Below are positions 50,766 through 60,073 of a DNA stretch of 64,000 nucleotides, piece by piece. The DNA comes from Algoriphagus taiwanensis (GTDB lineage Bacteria; Bacteroidota; Bacteroidia; Cytophagales; Cyclobacteriaceae). The stretch covers positions 372,001 through 436,000 of the forward strand of contig NZ_BTPE01000002.1 in the NCBI RefSeq assembly GCF_036245645.1. The letters run 5' to 3'. Under the pieces are notes generated by a model. It had not been told where the DNA came from, did no database searches, and saw only the letters and a program-made list of their open reading frames with translations. Every line of letters starts with the position of its first letter. Position 1 is the stretch's first letter. The translations under genes and the position numbers were made by a program.

Positions 50766-52262
50766 ATGAAAATCACCAAGGATCTCTATCAAAGCAATCT
50801 GGTTTTACTCACTGATTTTTACCAGCTCACCATGGCCTATGCGTATTGGAAGGCAGGTAAAGGGGAGCAGGAGGCTGTTTTCAATCTATTCTTCCGAAAG
50901 CATCCCTTTCAGGGTGGATTCTCCTTGGCTGCGGGTTTGGATTATGTGATCGATTACTGCAAAAACTTCCGCTTTTCCGGAACAGACCTGGACTATTTGG
51001 CCCAAATGAAAAATCAGGATGGAAGTCCTGTATTCGCTGAGGAATTTTTGGATTACCTGAAAAATCTAAAATTCTCCTGTGATATCGAAGCAGTGGAGGA
51101 GGGGACGGTGGTTTTTCCCAATGCTCCTCTGATTCGGGTGAGAGGTCCCTTGATTCAGTGTCAACTATTGGAGACCCCTTTGCTCAACATCATCAATTTC
51201 CAGACCCTGATCGCTACCAAAGCCGCACGAATCAATGTCGCGGCCAATGGAGCCCCTGTTTTGGAGTTTGGCTTGAGAAGAGCTCAGGGAATCGACGGAG
51301 CCTTGGCGGCTAGCAGGGCAGCTTATATAGGAGGCTGCACTTCGACCAGCAATGTCATGGCAGGGAAGCTTTTTGGAATTCCCGTTTCCGGTACGCACGC
51401 GCACAGTTGGATCATGTCTTTTGAAACAGAATTGGAGGCATTTGAGGCTTATGCGGAAGCATTTCCAGAAAAATGCGTGTTTTTGGTGGATACCTATGAT
51501 ACTATTCAGGGGATCAAGAATGCAATCAAAGTAGGGAAAATCCTACGCGATAAAGGAAAGGAGATGGTGGGAATCCGAATAGATTCCGGGGATTTGGCTT
51601 ATTTTTCCATTCAGGCAAGGCAAATGCTGGATGAGGCAGGGTTTCCAGAGGCTAAAATTGTCGCTTCCAATGACCTGGATGAGCAAATCATCACCTCTCT
51701 TAAAACTCAGGAAGCGGCCATAGATGTCTGGGGGGTAGGCACCAAGCTGGTAACTGCCTACGACCAGCCTGCCCTAGGTGCAGTCTATAAACTGTCAGCT
51801 ATCAAGGATGAGAATGGAAAATGGGTACCCAAGGTCAAGGTCTCCCAACAGTCCATGAAAATCAATATTCCGGGTCTTCATAATGTGAAGCGGTATTACA
51901 GCAAAGACAAGGCTGTGGCAGATATGATTTATTTGGAAGAAGAAGAAATCAATCCCCGGGGAGTGGTCATCATAGATCCGATCGATCCTACCCGCCGGAA
52001 AAGGCTGATGCCTGCTTTTTACTCAGAAGAGGTGTTGCTGAAACCGATTTTCAAGGCTGGCAAGTTGGTTTATTCCATTCCCAGTTTGGAAAAAATCAGG
52101 GAGCGGGCAGCTCAGCAGCTGGAATCCTTGGATAAGACACACAAGCGCCTCGTCAATCCCCACCTCTACCCCGTAGGCTTGGAAGAAAATTTGCATCATC
52201 TCCGAATGGAACTGGTGCTGAAGTCTCAGAATTTTGAAAATGAAAAGAATGAGCAAGAATAA
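50766..52262 (+). CDS. pncB: Nicotinate phosphoribosyltransferase
   Basis: 498 residues. It makes nicotinate mononucleotide from nicotinate and PRPP, entering NAD salvage. Motifs: LLTDFYQLTMAYAYWKAGK, FGLRRAQGIDGALAASRAAYIGG, SGTHAHSWIMSF (catalytic His), RIDSGDLAYFSIQARQMLD and VWGVGTKLVTAYDQPALGAVYKL. Length and motifs fit the family (the related nicotinamide enzyme differs). It overlaps pncA, whose product makes its substrate. Confidence 0.96.
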   Translation: MKITKDLYQSNLVLLTDFYQLTMAYAYWKAGKGEQEAVFNLFFRKHPFQGGFSLAAGLDYVIDYCKNFRFSGTDLDYLAQMKNQDGSPVFAEEFLDYLKNLKFSCDIEAVEEGTVVFPNAPLIRVRGPLIQCQLLETPLLNIINFQTLIATKAARINVAANGAPVLEFGLRRAQGIDGALAASRAAYIGGCTSTSNVMAGKLFGIPVSGTHAHSWIMSFETELEAFEAYAEAFPEKCVFLVDTYDTIQGIKNAIKVGKILRDKGKEMVGIRIDSGDLAYFSIQARQMLDEAGFPEAKIVASNDLDEQIITSLKTQEAAIDVWGVGTKLVTAYDQPALGAVYKLSAIKDENGKWVPKVKVSQQSMKINIPGLHNVKRYYSKDKAVADMIYLEEEEINPRGVVIIDPIDPTRRKRLMPAFYSEEVLLKPIFKAGKLVYSIPSLEKIRERAAQQLESLDKTHKRLVNPHLYPVGLEENLHHLRMELVLKSQNFENEKNEQE

Positions 52263-52875
52263 AGATTTAGTCCTGCTGATCGTTGATGTGCAAAACGATT
52301 TTATTCCCGGAGGAGCCTTAGCAGTAAGTGGAGGGGATGAAATCGTGCCGCTGATCAATCGGATTCAGGAAAATTTTGAGCATGTGGTCGCTACGCAGGA
52401 TTTTCACCCTGCAGATCACGGGAGTTTTGCTGTGCATCACCCGGGGAAGTCTCCCGGGGAGCAGATCATTTTGGAGGGTCTGCCTCAGACGTTGTGGCCT
52501 GTGCATTGTGTGCAGGGATCAGAGGGAGCGGAATTTCATCCAGACTTATCCCGTGAAAAGTGGAAAGCTATATTTCAAAAAGGGAAAAACAAGCAGGTGG
52601 ATTCCTATTCGGGGTTTTTTGACAATGCCAGAAGAGGAGATACTGGTCTAGGGAGCTATCTGAAGGAAAATGGAGTGCAAAAGGTGTATGTTTGCGGACT
52701 TGCTTTGGATTATTGTGTGAAGTTCACGGCTTTGGATTCCAATGATCTGGGCTTCGAAACCTATTTGATTCAAGACGCTACCCGAGCTGTAAACTTGAAG
52801 CCTGAAGACGGGAAAATAGCCAAAGAAGAACTCCGAAAGGCCGGAGTGAAAATCATTAACAGTCAAGACATCTGA
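52249..52875 (+). CDS. pncA: Nicotinamidase
   Basis: 208 residues from ATG 52249 (MSKNKDLVLLIVDVQNDF); ATG 52240 three codons earlier is possible, both inside pncB. The catalytic triad Asp-Lys-Cys is visible: DVQNDFIPGGAL (Asp), FQKGKNK (Lys) and VCGLALDYCVKFTAL (Cys). The metal site is ATQDFHPADHGSF. It hydrolyses nicotinamide to nicotinate for PncB. The 14-base overlap with pncB implies coupled translation. Confidence 0.96.
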   Translation: MSKNKDLVLLIVDVQNDFIPGGALAVSGGDEIVPLINRIQENFEHVVATQDFHPADHGSFAVHHPGKSPGEQIILEGLPQTLWPVHCVQGSEGAEFHPDLSREKWKAIFQKGKNKQVDSYSGFFDNARRGDTGLGSYLKENGVQKVYVCGLALDYCVKFTALDSNDLGFETYLIQDATRAVNLKPEDGKIAKEELRKAGVKIINSQDI

Positions 52876-52877
52876 TC

Positions 52878-53393
52878 ATGTTTGAATTTAACCCAGAGAA
52901 GCACTATCCAAAAGAAACAGAAAGTAGAGTCGTCATCCGATTTCAGGATTGTGACCCACTCAGACACCTGAATAACGCCAAGTATTTCGACTACTTTTTC
53001 AATGCCCGGGAGGATCAGGTGCCGAAGCTTTATGGTTTGGAGATCATCGACTTAATCCGAGTTTACAAAGCTGCTTGGGTGGTGTACAATCATAACATCA
53101 GCTACGTCAAGCCAGCTATGGTAGGAGAGTGGGTGAGAATCATGAGTCGCATCCTTTGGTACAATCACAACACGATTTTGGTGGAGTACTACATGACCGA
53201 CGACTCCAAGACCCAGTTAAAGACCGTGCTTTGGTCCACTATGCGCTACGTGACTTTGGCAGAAGGGAAAAGTACCGATCATTCAGGAGCGGTCAATGAC
53301 TTCCTAAAGGCGACTTCCTTTCAATTGGATATCAGTGAAATTCAAATCAAAGACCGGGTCAAGCAGCTGAAGGCTGAAATCGAAAAGAAGTAG
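52878..53393 (+). CDS. Acyl-CoA thioesterase (4HBT hot-dog fold)
   Basis: 171 residues. The hot-dog signature RFQDCDPLRHLNNAKYFDYFFNARED has the Asp and the H-N motif typical of 4-hydroxybenzoyl-CoA-type thioesterases. Starts 2 bases after the pncA stop and so probably belongs to the pnc transcript. Acyl substrate unknown. Confidence 0.88.
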   Translation: MFEFNPEKHYPKETESRVVIRFQDCDPLRHLNNAKYFDYFFNAREDQVPKLYGLEIIDLIRVYKAAWVVYNHNISYVKPAMVGEWVRIMSRILWYNHNTILVEYYMTDDSKTQLKTVLWSTMRYVTLAEGKSTDHSGAVNDFLKATSFQLDISEIQIKDRVKQLKAEIEKK

Positions 53394-53399
53394 AAAGTC

Positions 53400-53717
53400 C
53401 TACTTTTCAAACTCGTAGTCTCTTTCCACTACCGCGATTCGGGTCTTGTATCCCCTGTACCACTTTTCTCTTCCTAGTTTCTGGGCGAGAAGGTGGTCTG
53501 TATGCGCTTTCCACTTTCGGATCGATTCCAGATCTTTCCAATAGCTGACCGTGATACCGACTCCTTCCCGGGCACTTTCGTGTCCCAAATATCCCTCCTG
53601 TTCCTGGGCTAGCTGAACCATCCAAGTAGCCATTTCCGAATAATTTTCATCAATCTCAGTTCTCAAACTGGTAAAAATCACCGCGAAATAGGGAGGAGGG
53701 GGAGTTTTTGCAATCAT
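53400..53717 (-). CDS. Antibiotic biosynthesis monooxygenase (ABM)-fold protein
   Basis: 105 residues. A small ferredoxin-like dimeric fold: YFAVIFTSLRTEI, GYLGHESAREGVGITVSYWKDLESIRKWKAHTDHLLAQKLGREKWYRGYKTRIAVVERDY, the classic ABM sequence. In Bacteroidota such proteins are usually of unknown substrate and may be haem or quinone-related. Converges on the thioesterase with a 6-base gap. Confidence 0.9.
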   Translation of the reverse strand: MIAKTPPPPYFAVIFTSLRTEIDENYSEMATWMVQLAQEQEGYLGHESAREGVGITVSYWKDLESIRKWKAHTDHLLAQKLGREKWYRGYKTRIAVVERDYEFEK

Positions 53718-53827
53718 TTTTTGGGAGGAAGTAGGGGTAAAGTGTTTTTGGGTTGTCTTGGAGGAAAGGGAATGGATTTTCCCCTTTCTGAAAAATACTA
53801 AACCAATTATTATTTACCCACACTAAA

Positions 53828-54769
53828 ATGAAAACGCAAATAAAATCTCTGGCAAATTGGGCTCTGCTGGGTAGTTCTTTGTTCCTGATGACCTCTTGTT
53901 TTGAAGAATTGGATGTCGTGCAGCAAATCGACGAGGAGTTTACCGGTATCCAAATGATTGAAATTGAATCTGGATTTCTGGAGGTAAACTATCAGGGGAT
54001 CGAAGGGATGGAGGAAGTAAAGTTAATCGGACAGTTGGAATCATCCCGAGGGGAGAAGTTCAGGATCGACTATTCCGTGGATGAAAACCGCTTATTGGTC
54101 CAACTGGATCAAAAGTCTGGATGGAGTACCGGAAGAAACCGGGGCTACCTCTACATTACCGGACCAAAAGCGATGGCACTTCAAATCAAAGGTGGTTCCG
54201 GAGAGATTAAAGTTCTTGGAATAAATTATCCAGAATTGGCAGTCTCAGTAGGTTCCGGAAAGATCCTGCTTGAAGATGTGCAAGCTGATGAAATCAAGGC
54301 AGAAGTAGGATCGGGTTCATTGGTAGCCAATCAAATCTCAGGCTTTGTCTTGGGGTCAGTAGGATCCGGGGAAATAAAAATCCGCAATATGAATGGAGAC
54401 TTGGATTGGGATGCATCCAGCGGAAAAATCGACCTATTCAATATTGAAGGAGCTGTAAATGTGGAGATGAGTTCGGGTAGGGTGATGATGGAAAAGGTAA
54501 AGGAGCTTCAGACGATCAAAATAAGCTCAGGTTCTGTCCATGCCCAACAAGTCGGCCTGGGGCCAAAGACATTCCTTTCGGGTTCATCGGGTAATTTCAA
54601 GATTCAGACTTTTTCTGATTTGAATTCTTTCAATTTTGATTTGAAAGCCGGAAGCGGTAAAGTGGAAGTTGGGGACAGAGGCTCTTCAGGCACATTGCTG
54701 ATCGATCATGGTTCTCCTTTTACGATTTATGGTCAGGTTTCCAGCGGAAACATTGAGATCAAAAATTAA
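53828..54769 (+). CDS. GIN-domain (DUF2807) lipoprotein
   Basis: 313 residues. Lipobox TSC (Cys24). The body is a right-handed beta-helix-like series of short repeats with GSG turns (VSVGSGKILLEDVQADEIKAEVGSGSLVANQISGF), the head-GIN domain pattern. Family members are putative surface auto-transported or adhesin proteins; function unknown. Single gene. Confidence 0.85.
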   Translation: MKTQIKSLANWALLGSSLFLMTSCFEELDVVQQIDEEFTGIQMIEIESGFLEVNYQGIEGMEEVKLIGQLESSRGEKFRIDYSVDENRLLVQLDQKSGWSTGRNRGYLYITGPKAMALQIKGGSGEIKVLGINYPELAVSVGSGKILLEDVQADEIKAEVGSGSLVANQISGFVLGSVGSGEIKIRNMNGDLDWDASSGKIDLFNIEGAVNVEMSSGRVMMEKVKELQTIKISSGSVHAQQVGLGPKTFLSGSSGNFKIQTFSDLNSFNFDLKAGSGKVEVGDRGSSGTLLIDHGSPFTIYGQVSSGNIEIKN

Positions 54770-54787
54770 CCCTACATTTTCAAAAGC

Positions 54788-54803
54788 TTTGACATATGTC
54801 AAA
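54788..54803. promoter_or_regulatory. FNR/CRP-family-type palindrome
   Basis: TTTGACATATGTCAAA is a perfect 16-bp palindrome whose core TTGAC-N4-GTCAA has the form of FNR/FixK boxes. It lies 19 bases after the GIN gene and about 58 bases upstream of the presumed start from the TAATTTTG element at 54841, the spacing of a class I activator site. The binding protein is not known. Confidence 0.55.
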
Positions 54804-54840
54804 TAGTGGAGCCTGAGTAGGTTAGTTTAGATTTTTGCCC

Positions 54841-54848
54841 TAATTTTG
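54841..54848 (+). promoter_or_regulatory. Consensus -7 element (TAATTTTG)
   Basis: A full match to TAnnTTTG without a TTG at -33, which fits an activator-dependent promoter working with the palindrome upstream. Transcription would start about 54854. Confidence 0.5.
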
Positions 54849-54853
54849 TATGC

Positions 54854-54999
54854 ATGCAGAATAAATTGATTCAAAGAATCGAAATTTTATTTGGCATATG
54901 AAACATTCCTTTCTGAGTCAGGTTCTCTATGAGTCCTTAAAGACAAGGAGAAAAGTTGTTCCAATCACCCCCAAAACCTCGGATTCCCGAGGTTTTTTT
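54854..54999 (+). ncRNA. Candidate small RNA or attenuated leader
   Basis: A promoter-like element and a strong terminator define a unit of about 145 bases with no credible protein. An early hairpin GATTC-AAA-GAATC lies at 54868-54880. It could be an independent small RNA controlled through the FNR-type box, or the leader of the DAB operon ending in an attenuator. The start point is estimated. Confidence 0.4.
54973..54999 (+). terminator. Rho-independent terminator
   Basis: 10-bp stem AAAACCTCGG / CCGAGGTTTT, 4-base loop ATTC, then a T run to 54999. Confidence 0.92.
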
Positions 55000-55131
55000 G
55001 TTTCTAAAAAATGGGGTCCATTTTCCTCAGAGTTACTTTCAATTCCGACTTTACCATTTGTTGGCTTGAACAGAAATTTCATTTTCATAAATTTTTTTAA
55101 TTTTTAACATAAATAAATTCAATAAAAAATA

Positions 55132-55158
55132 TTGCGGATTCAATTTTCTTTAATTTTA
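55132..55158 (+). promoter_or_regulatory. Possible promoter of the small acidic ORF / DAB operon
   Basis: TTG (55132-55134), 16-base spacer, TAATTTTA (55151-55158), one base off the -7 consensus. It lies 19 bases upstream of the ATG. The spacer is short, so this is tentative. Confidence 0.35.
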
Positions 55159-55176
55159 CCTCGTGAATTGAATTTG

Positions 55177-55545
55177 ATGGTTTCTTTCCTTTCCACATTT
55201 TTCCTTCTTCTGCGTTGGGTTTTGGTCTTTCAAAATCCTCTTGGAGATGTACTAGCCATTGATTCACAAGTATTTTCTAATCAAGAAAATCATCTCCATC
55301 AACAGCAGCTATACCTTCAGGAAAATGCCCAATTGCATAATCTATTTGGGTTTTGTGAAAATTATGGAGAAGAAAAAGAAGAAAGCGAGGAGGAAGGACC
55401 AATTGAAAACTTTCAGGGTCTTTATATTCATTTTCAGATAGTAAAGCTTTCTGGGAGATCCAACGATTTTACTGAAGAAAGGCCTGGAAAAGGCAGCCTT
55501 CATTTATACGATTTTTATCATTCCTGGAAGATCGCGCTGAGTTGA
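55177..55545 (+). CDS. Small secreted acidic protein before dabA
   Basis: 122 residues from ATG 55177; in-frame codons before it lie over the presumed promoter. A hydrophobic N-terminus (MVSFLSTFFLLLRWVLVF) is a signal or anchor. The rest is polar with His/Gln-rich NHLHQQQLYLQENAQLHN and an acidic stretch GEEKEESEEEGPIE. No family recognised. It lies 92 bases upstream of dabA on the same strand with no terminator between, so it may be part of the inorganic-carbon operon; its His and acidic residues could bind a metal such as zinc (speculative). Confidence 0.6.
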   Translation: MVSFLSTFFLLLRWVLVFQNPLGDVLAIDSQVFSNQENHLHQQQLYLQENAQLHNLFGFCENYGEEKEESEEEGPIENFQGLYIHFQIVKLSGRSNDFTEERPGKGSLHLYDFYHSWKIALS

Positions 55546-55637
55546 TTATTGCCATTTAGGCACCGTTGTATGCTGTCCTCATCGGACAAAATCCTTCCCG
55601 AAAACCGGGAATACTCTATTCACTCAGCTAATTTACC

Positions 55638-58136
55638 ATGAACCATTTCAAACAAGGCGAAGTCTTGCGAATGGGTGTGCTTTTGGAAGAATTGAAGCAT
55701 TTTCTTCCGGCGCAGGCTCCGCTCAAGGACTTTGTCCATCATAATACCCTGCATGCTTTCCAAAACCTTCCTTTCAATCAGGGACTAAAGCAGGCAAAAA
55801 TCCAATTTGGATATCGGGGATATCTCCCAATCGAAGACTACCGGAAGATGTACCGGGAGGGAAAAATCAAAGGGGAAATCCTCAAAAAGGTTTTGGAAGA
55901 CCATTTCGGTCCGATTCATTCTCAAGAATGGGCAGTCAAATTATTGGATCAGAATTTCGAAGAAGTTTCCGTTCCTAAGATTGGCCGCTTAAGAGGGCTT
56001 TGGAAAAGTGAGTACCACTTTAATCTGGATAAAATCACCCATCCCTTTTTGTTTAGAATCCTTTCTGCTTATCTGGATCAGGGGATTTCAATTTGGTCCT
56101 TTCCTGTTCAATCAGGCGGATTTTTGGATTCTATCCGATGGATGGAGAGAAGTAGTGCCTCTTCATTGCTGAAGTCGAAGCGCGCCAAGCTGCTCTTGCA
56201 CAAGGAAGATCTTGTATTGGAAGACCTTCTTGAGATTTTGGTAGAAAGGCCGGAAGCTTATGGCTGGTATTTGTTTGATCAGCAGTTTGCTCATCCGGGC
56301 TGGTCCGGGATGGTTGCAGTTTTGGAAAATCAACCCGAAAGTCTTCTGGATTCAAGGAGCATTTCCCTAGAAGAAATGATCAAGTTTGAATGCCTCCTGG
56401 AGATCGATGCTTTGGATCAAAAGTTTGGAGAAAACTGGGCGCCAATCGGCTTGAGATTTCCTCATTCCACGGCAAGCTTTTTTGAGACCACTCCTTTTGA
56501 AGAAGTTGATTTGGCCTTGCAATGTTGGCAGGAGGCCTTTGAATGGAGCTATTACGATGAGGTTTTGGCAGGAATAGCTGCTGTGAAAAGGGAACCGGTC
56601 ACTCCGGATGTTCCCGGCTTTCAAGCCTTATTTTGTATAGATGACCGGGAATGTTCTACGCGAAGGCATTTGGAGTTTGTAGATCCTTCCTGCGCCACCT
56701 ATGGGACGCCGGGTTTTTTCAATGTAGAGTTTTACTTTCAGCCCGAGTTTGGGAAGTTCCATACCAAATCCTGTCCGGCACCTGTCACCCCCAAATACCT
56801 GATCAAGGAGACTGCCAACCACAAAAAGCTGGCAAAGGATGCCCATTTCAATCAAAACAGTCACTCACTGATCCGTGGTTGGTTCAATGCTCAAACCTTG
56901 GGCTTTTGGTCTGCACTTCGTTTGGTTGGAAATATTCTGACACCTTCCAGTTCGGCTTTGGAGGTTTCTTCTTTCAAGCATATGGATCCCAAGGGAAGCC
57001 TTACCATTGAATATCAAGGGTTGGAGGAAAATGGGCTTCAGGTAGGGTTTAAGGTGGAGGAAATGGCGGACCGAGTGGAAGGATTGCTAAGAAGCATTGG
57101 TCTTTTGGATCGATTTTCCACTCTTGTCTACCTGATCGGTCATGGTGCATCCAGTATCAACAATACCCATTATGCAGGCTATGATTGTGGGGCTTGTTGT
57201 GGACGACCTGGGTCGGTCAATGCCCGAGTGGCAGCGGCCATGGCCAATCATCCTGAAGTCAGACTTCTTCTTGAGCAAAGAGGGATTTGGATACCTGATT
57301 CTACCCAATTTGTTGGGGGACTTCATGATACCACCAAGGATGAAATCGAATACTACGACGTAGAATTCCTTAATCCGCAGAATCTCCGCAAGCATGAAGA
57401 AAACAAAAAGAAATTTGCCCGAGCTCTCGAAATCAACGCGTTGGAGAGATCCAGAAGGTTTGATACGCTGGAAAAGGGAAAGTCTCTGGGAAGACTTCAT
57501 GAAGCAGTAAAAAAGCGGGCTTTTTCTCTTTTTGAACCTAGGCCGGAATACAATCACGCAACCAATGCGCTTTGTATTGTGTCCAGAAAGTCCACAATCA
57601 AGGGATTGTTTTTTGACCGGAGAGCCTTTTTGAATTCTTACGATTATCGAAAAGACCCGGAAGGTAAAGCACTGGCAAAAATCCTTGGAGCTGCTGCCCC
57701 AGTCTGTGGAGGAATCAATTTGGAATACTACTTCTCTCGAATGGACCCGGACAATCTTGGTGCAGGGACAAAGCTTCCTCACAATGTCATGGGCCTGATT
57801 GGTGTGGCCAATGGGGCGGACGGAGATCTCAGAACAGGCTTGCCTTATCAAATGGTAGAAATCCATGATCCCATCCGCCTATTGCTTGTGGTGGAGCAGT
57901 ATCCTGAAGTGGTACTTCAGGTCATCCGATCCAATCCGGCTACTTATGAATGGATTTCGAATTCTTGGTTGCATTTGGTAGTCATAGACCCAGAAGATGG
58001 CTCTTTTTTGAGATTCAGAGAGGAAGGGTTTGAGGTCTATGAACCGCTATCCCATGTAGATCATATTGAGCATCTCCAGGATAAGCTGCTCCTTTCTAAA
58101 GAAAATCTACCCGTGTACTTAATCGACTCATTGTAA
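55638..58136 (+). CDS. dabA: Inorganic carbon transporter subunit DabA (DUF2309)
   Basis: 832 residues. DabA is a cytoplasmic beta-carbonic-anhydrase-like subunit that hydrates CO2 to bicarbonate one way when paired with the membrane subunit DabB. The zinc site can be read from sequence: Cys333 and Asp335 (FCIDDRE), His502 (GHGASS) and Cys517 (YDCGACCG), with the spacing known from Halothiobacillus DabA (C-x-D, then H and C 15 residues apart). Length fits the family. Stop and dabB start overlap in TAATG, so both proteins are coupled. The pair with a SulP transporter and a porin downstream suggests a complete uptake route. Confidence 0.93.
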   Translation: MNHFKQGEVLRMGVLLEELKHFLPAQAPLKDFVHHNTLHAFQNLPFNQGLKQAKIQFGYRGYLPIEDYRKMYREGKIKGEILKKVLEDHFGPIHSQEWAVKLLDQNFEEVSVPKIGRLRGLWKSEYHFNLDKITHPFLFRILSAYLDQGISIWSFPVQSGGFLDSIRWMERSSASSLLKSKRAKLLLHKEDLVLEDLLEILVERPEAYGWYLFDQQFAHPGWSGMVAVLENQPESLLDSRSISLEEMIKFECLLEIDALDQKFGENWAPIGLRFPHSTASFFETTPFEEVDLALQCWQEAFEWSYYDEVLAGIAAVKREPVTPDVPGFQALFCIDDRECSTRRHLEFVDPSCATYGTPGFFNVEFYFQPEFGKFHTKSCPAPVTPKYLIKETANHKKLAKDAHFNQNSHSLIRGWFNAQTLGFWSALRLVGNILTPSSSALEVSSFKHMDPKGSLTIEYQGLEENGLQVGFKVEEMADRVEGLLRSIGLLDRFSTLVYLIGHGASSINNTHYAGYDCGACCGRPGSVNARVAAAMANHPEVRLLLEQRGIWIPDSTQFVGGLHDTTKDEIEYYDVEFLNPQNLRKHEENKKKFARALEINALERSRRFDTLEKGKSLGRLHEAVKKRAFSLFEPRPEYNHATNALCIVSRKSTIKGLFFDRRAFLNSYDYRKDPEGKALAKILGAAAPVCGGINLEYYFSRMDPDNLGAGTKLPHNVMGLIGVANGADGDLRTGLPYQMVEIHDPIRLLLVVEQYPEVVLQVIRSNPATYEWISNSWLHLVVIDPEDGSFLRFREEGFEVYEPLSHVDHIEHLQDKLLLSKENLPVYLIDSL

Positions 58137-60073
58137 TGGAATTATCAGCTTGGATACAGCTCATGATAGGGATTCCTTTAGTGGGCTTTGTAATCAGTGT
58201 GTTAGTGCCGGAGGCAAAAGAGAACCTGCTTTCCAAAGTGGCATTTTACACTGCAGGACTGAATTTATTCAGCGTGTGTTTATTTCTGGTTTTCTGGGCT
58301 TGGGACGGTTTTCAGGCTTTGAATCTTCGGGAATTTGTTTTGCTCAAAACCTCACATTTTGAGTTTTTGGTTGACTTCTTCTTTGATCGGGTTGGAGCAG
58401 TGTATGTAGTCATCGGGTCAATGCTGACTTTCCTGATTACCTTTTACAGCCGGTACTATCTCCATCGGGAGAGAGGATACAAGCGGTTTTTCAATACTGT
58501 TCTTTTCTTCTACCTGGGCTTCAACATTACGGTCTTGGCTGGAAATTTTGAAACCCTCTTTATCGGATGGGAGATACTGGGCTTGGCATCTTTTCTTTTG
58601 GTGGCTTTTTACCGGGAAAATCTGCTTCCTACCAGAAACTCCATCAAAGTCTTTTCGATCTATCGAATAGGCGATGTGGGGATGATTTTGGCTATGTGGG
58701 CCAGCCATCATTTGTGGAATGAAAACATCACCTTCCTGAAGCTGTCCAATGCTGAACTGGTGTCTGAAAGTTTGGCGGGCAATTCAGGGATCGGGTTTTT
58801 CATTGCCATGATGCTCTTGCTTGCAGCAGCCGCCAAATCGGCACAGTTTCCTTTCTCATCCTGGCTACCCAGGGCTATGGAAGGTCCTACGCCTTCTTCA
58901 GCCATCTTCTATGGGTCCCTTTCGGTTCACCTTGGGGTGTTCTTACTCTTGAGAACCTACCCCTTTTGGGAGAATCAATACGCGGTTAGGGTGTTGATTG
59001 GCTTGATAGGATTGACCACGGCGGTGATTTCCAATTTGATCGCCAGAGTTCAAACCTCCGTCAAAACACAAATCGGCTACGCTTCCCTTTCTCAAATCGG
59101 GATTATGTTTATTGAAGTAGCGGCTGGTTTTGAAGTTTTGGCTTTGATCCACTTCTCCGGCAATGCATTCCTGAGGACCTATCAATTGTTGGTATCGCCC
59201 TCTATCGTGAGTTATTTAATTCGGGAGCAGTTTTACGGATTCGAACCCAAAGCCCAAAAGCCAACTTCAAGCTGGCTGGAAAAAGCCAAGGTATCCATCT
59301 ATGTCTGGAGTCTTAAGGAATGGAACCTGGATCGCCTAGTCAACCGGATTTTGTTCAATCCCATGAAAAAATTGGGTCACAAACTGGACTTCCTAAGCTA
59401 TAAGACGGTGCTGTTCTACTTTGTGCCAAGCTATCTGCTCGGCTTTGCCTTGTTGGTATTGGGTTATAAACTACCTCCATCGCTTCACGCTGTTCTACCT
59501 TCGGTTTTTGCCTTCATAGCCCTTTTGCAGGTGCTGAAGTCCTTTTCCGAGAGAAAATCAGCTAGGCTGAGTTGGATAATGTTGATAATGAGTCATTTCT
59601 GGATGGTTTTGGCTATTGCAGAAAATGAGAATTTTTCATTCCGGGAAATAACGGTTTACCTGAGCGGTGTCATAGTCTTTGGGCTATCAGGTTTGCTTGT
59701 CATCTCTTGGATGAAGAATAAACTGGGTCAGTCTGGGCTTTATGAATACCAAGGTTATGTCAGAAAATACCCCGGATTGGCATTCCTATTCCTGCTGAGT
59801 GTGCTTGGGTTGATGGGATTTCCGATTTCTCCAACTTTCATTGGGGAAGACTTGCTCTTCAGTCATATCCATGAAGACCAATATTTATTGGCTGCATTTG
59901 CCGCCTTGGCTTTTGTGATGGAAGGGATTTCAGCCATTCGAATATTCGGAAGACTCTTCCTTGGCACTAAAATAAACCATGCCGCTGAGGAATTTGGTTT
60001 CGGTCCCCATCTCTTTGCCAAAAAGAGAAATCACTCCAATAATTCATCCTTCAAATCATCCATTTCATCCTGA
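58136..60073 (+). CDS. dabB: Inorganic carbon transporter subunit DabB (NuoL/MrpA-like)
   Basis: 645 residues, about 14 membrane helices, in the proton-conducting NADH-quinone oxidoreductase chain 5 family. Typical segments: FFDRVGAVYVVIGSMLTFLITFYSRYYLHRE, FIGWEILGLASFLLVAFYR and AAAKSAQFPFSSWLPRAMEGPTPSSAIFYGS. In DAB systems this subunit supplies the cation gradient for DabA. It is not part of a Nuo operon (no other nuo genes are near), and lies directly after dabA. The 3' end overlaps a palindrome before the SulP gene. Confidence 0.92.
   Translation: MELSAWIQLMIGIPLVGFVISVLVPEAKENLLSKVAFYTAGLNLFSVCLFLVFWAWDGFQALNLREFVLLKTSHFEFLVDFFFDRVGAVYVVIGSMLTFLITFYSRYYLHRERGYKRFFNTVLFFYLGFNITVLAGNFETLFIGWEILGLASFLLVAFYRENLLPTRNSIKVFSIYRIGDVGMILAMWASHHLWNENITFLKLSNAELVSESLAGNSGIGFFIAMMLLLAAAAKSAQFPFSSWLPRAMEGPTPSSAIFYGSLSVHLGVFLLLRTYPFWENQYAVRVLIGLIGLTTAVISNLIARVQTSVKTQIGYASLSQIGIMFIEVAAGFEVLALIHFSGNAFLRTYQLLVSPSIVSYLIREQFYGFEPKAQKPTSSWLEKAKVSIYVWSLKEWNLDRLVNRILFNPMKKLGHKLDFLSYKTVLFYFVPSYLLGFALLVLGYKLPPSLHAVLPSVFAFIALLQVLKSFSERKSARLSWIMLIMSHFWMVLAIAENENFSFREITVYLSGVIVFGLSGLLVISWMKNKLGQSGLYEYQGYVRKYPGLAFLFLLSVLGLMGFPISPTFIGEDLLFSHIHEDQYLLAAFAALAFVMEGISAIRIFGRLFLGTKINHAAEEFGFGPHLFAKKRNHSNNSSFKSSISS

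Noticed and set aside
54898..55107. 69-codon open frame after the FNR-type box
   Set aside because: It reads straight through the strong terminator at 54973-54999 and has no family features; the unit is better seen as non-coding.
57087..57866. 259-codon open frame on the minus strand
   Set aside because: Antisense within dabA, overlapping the zinc-ligand region; no independent evidence.
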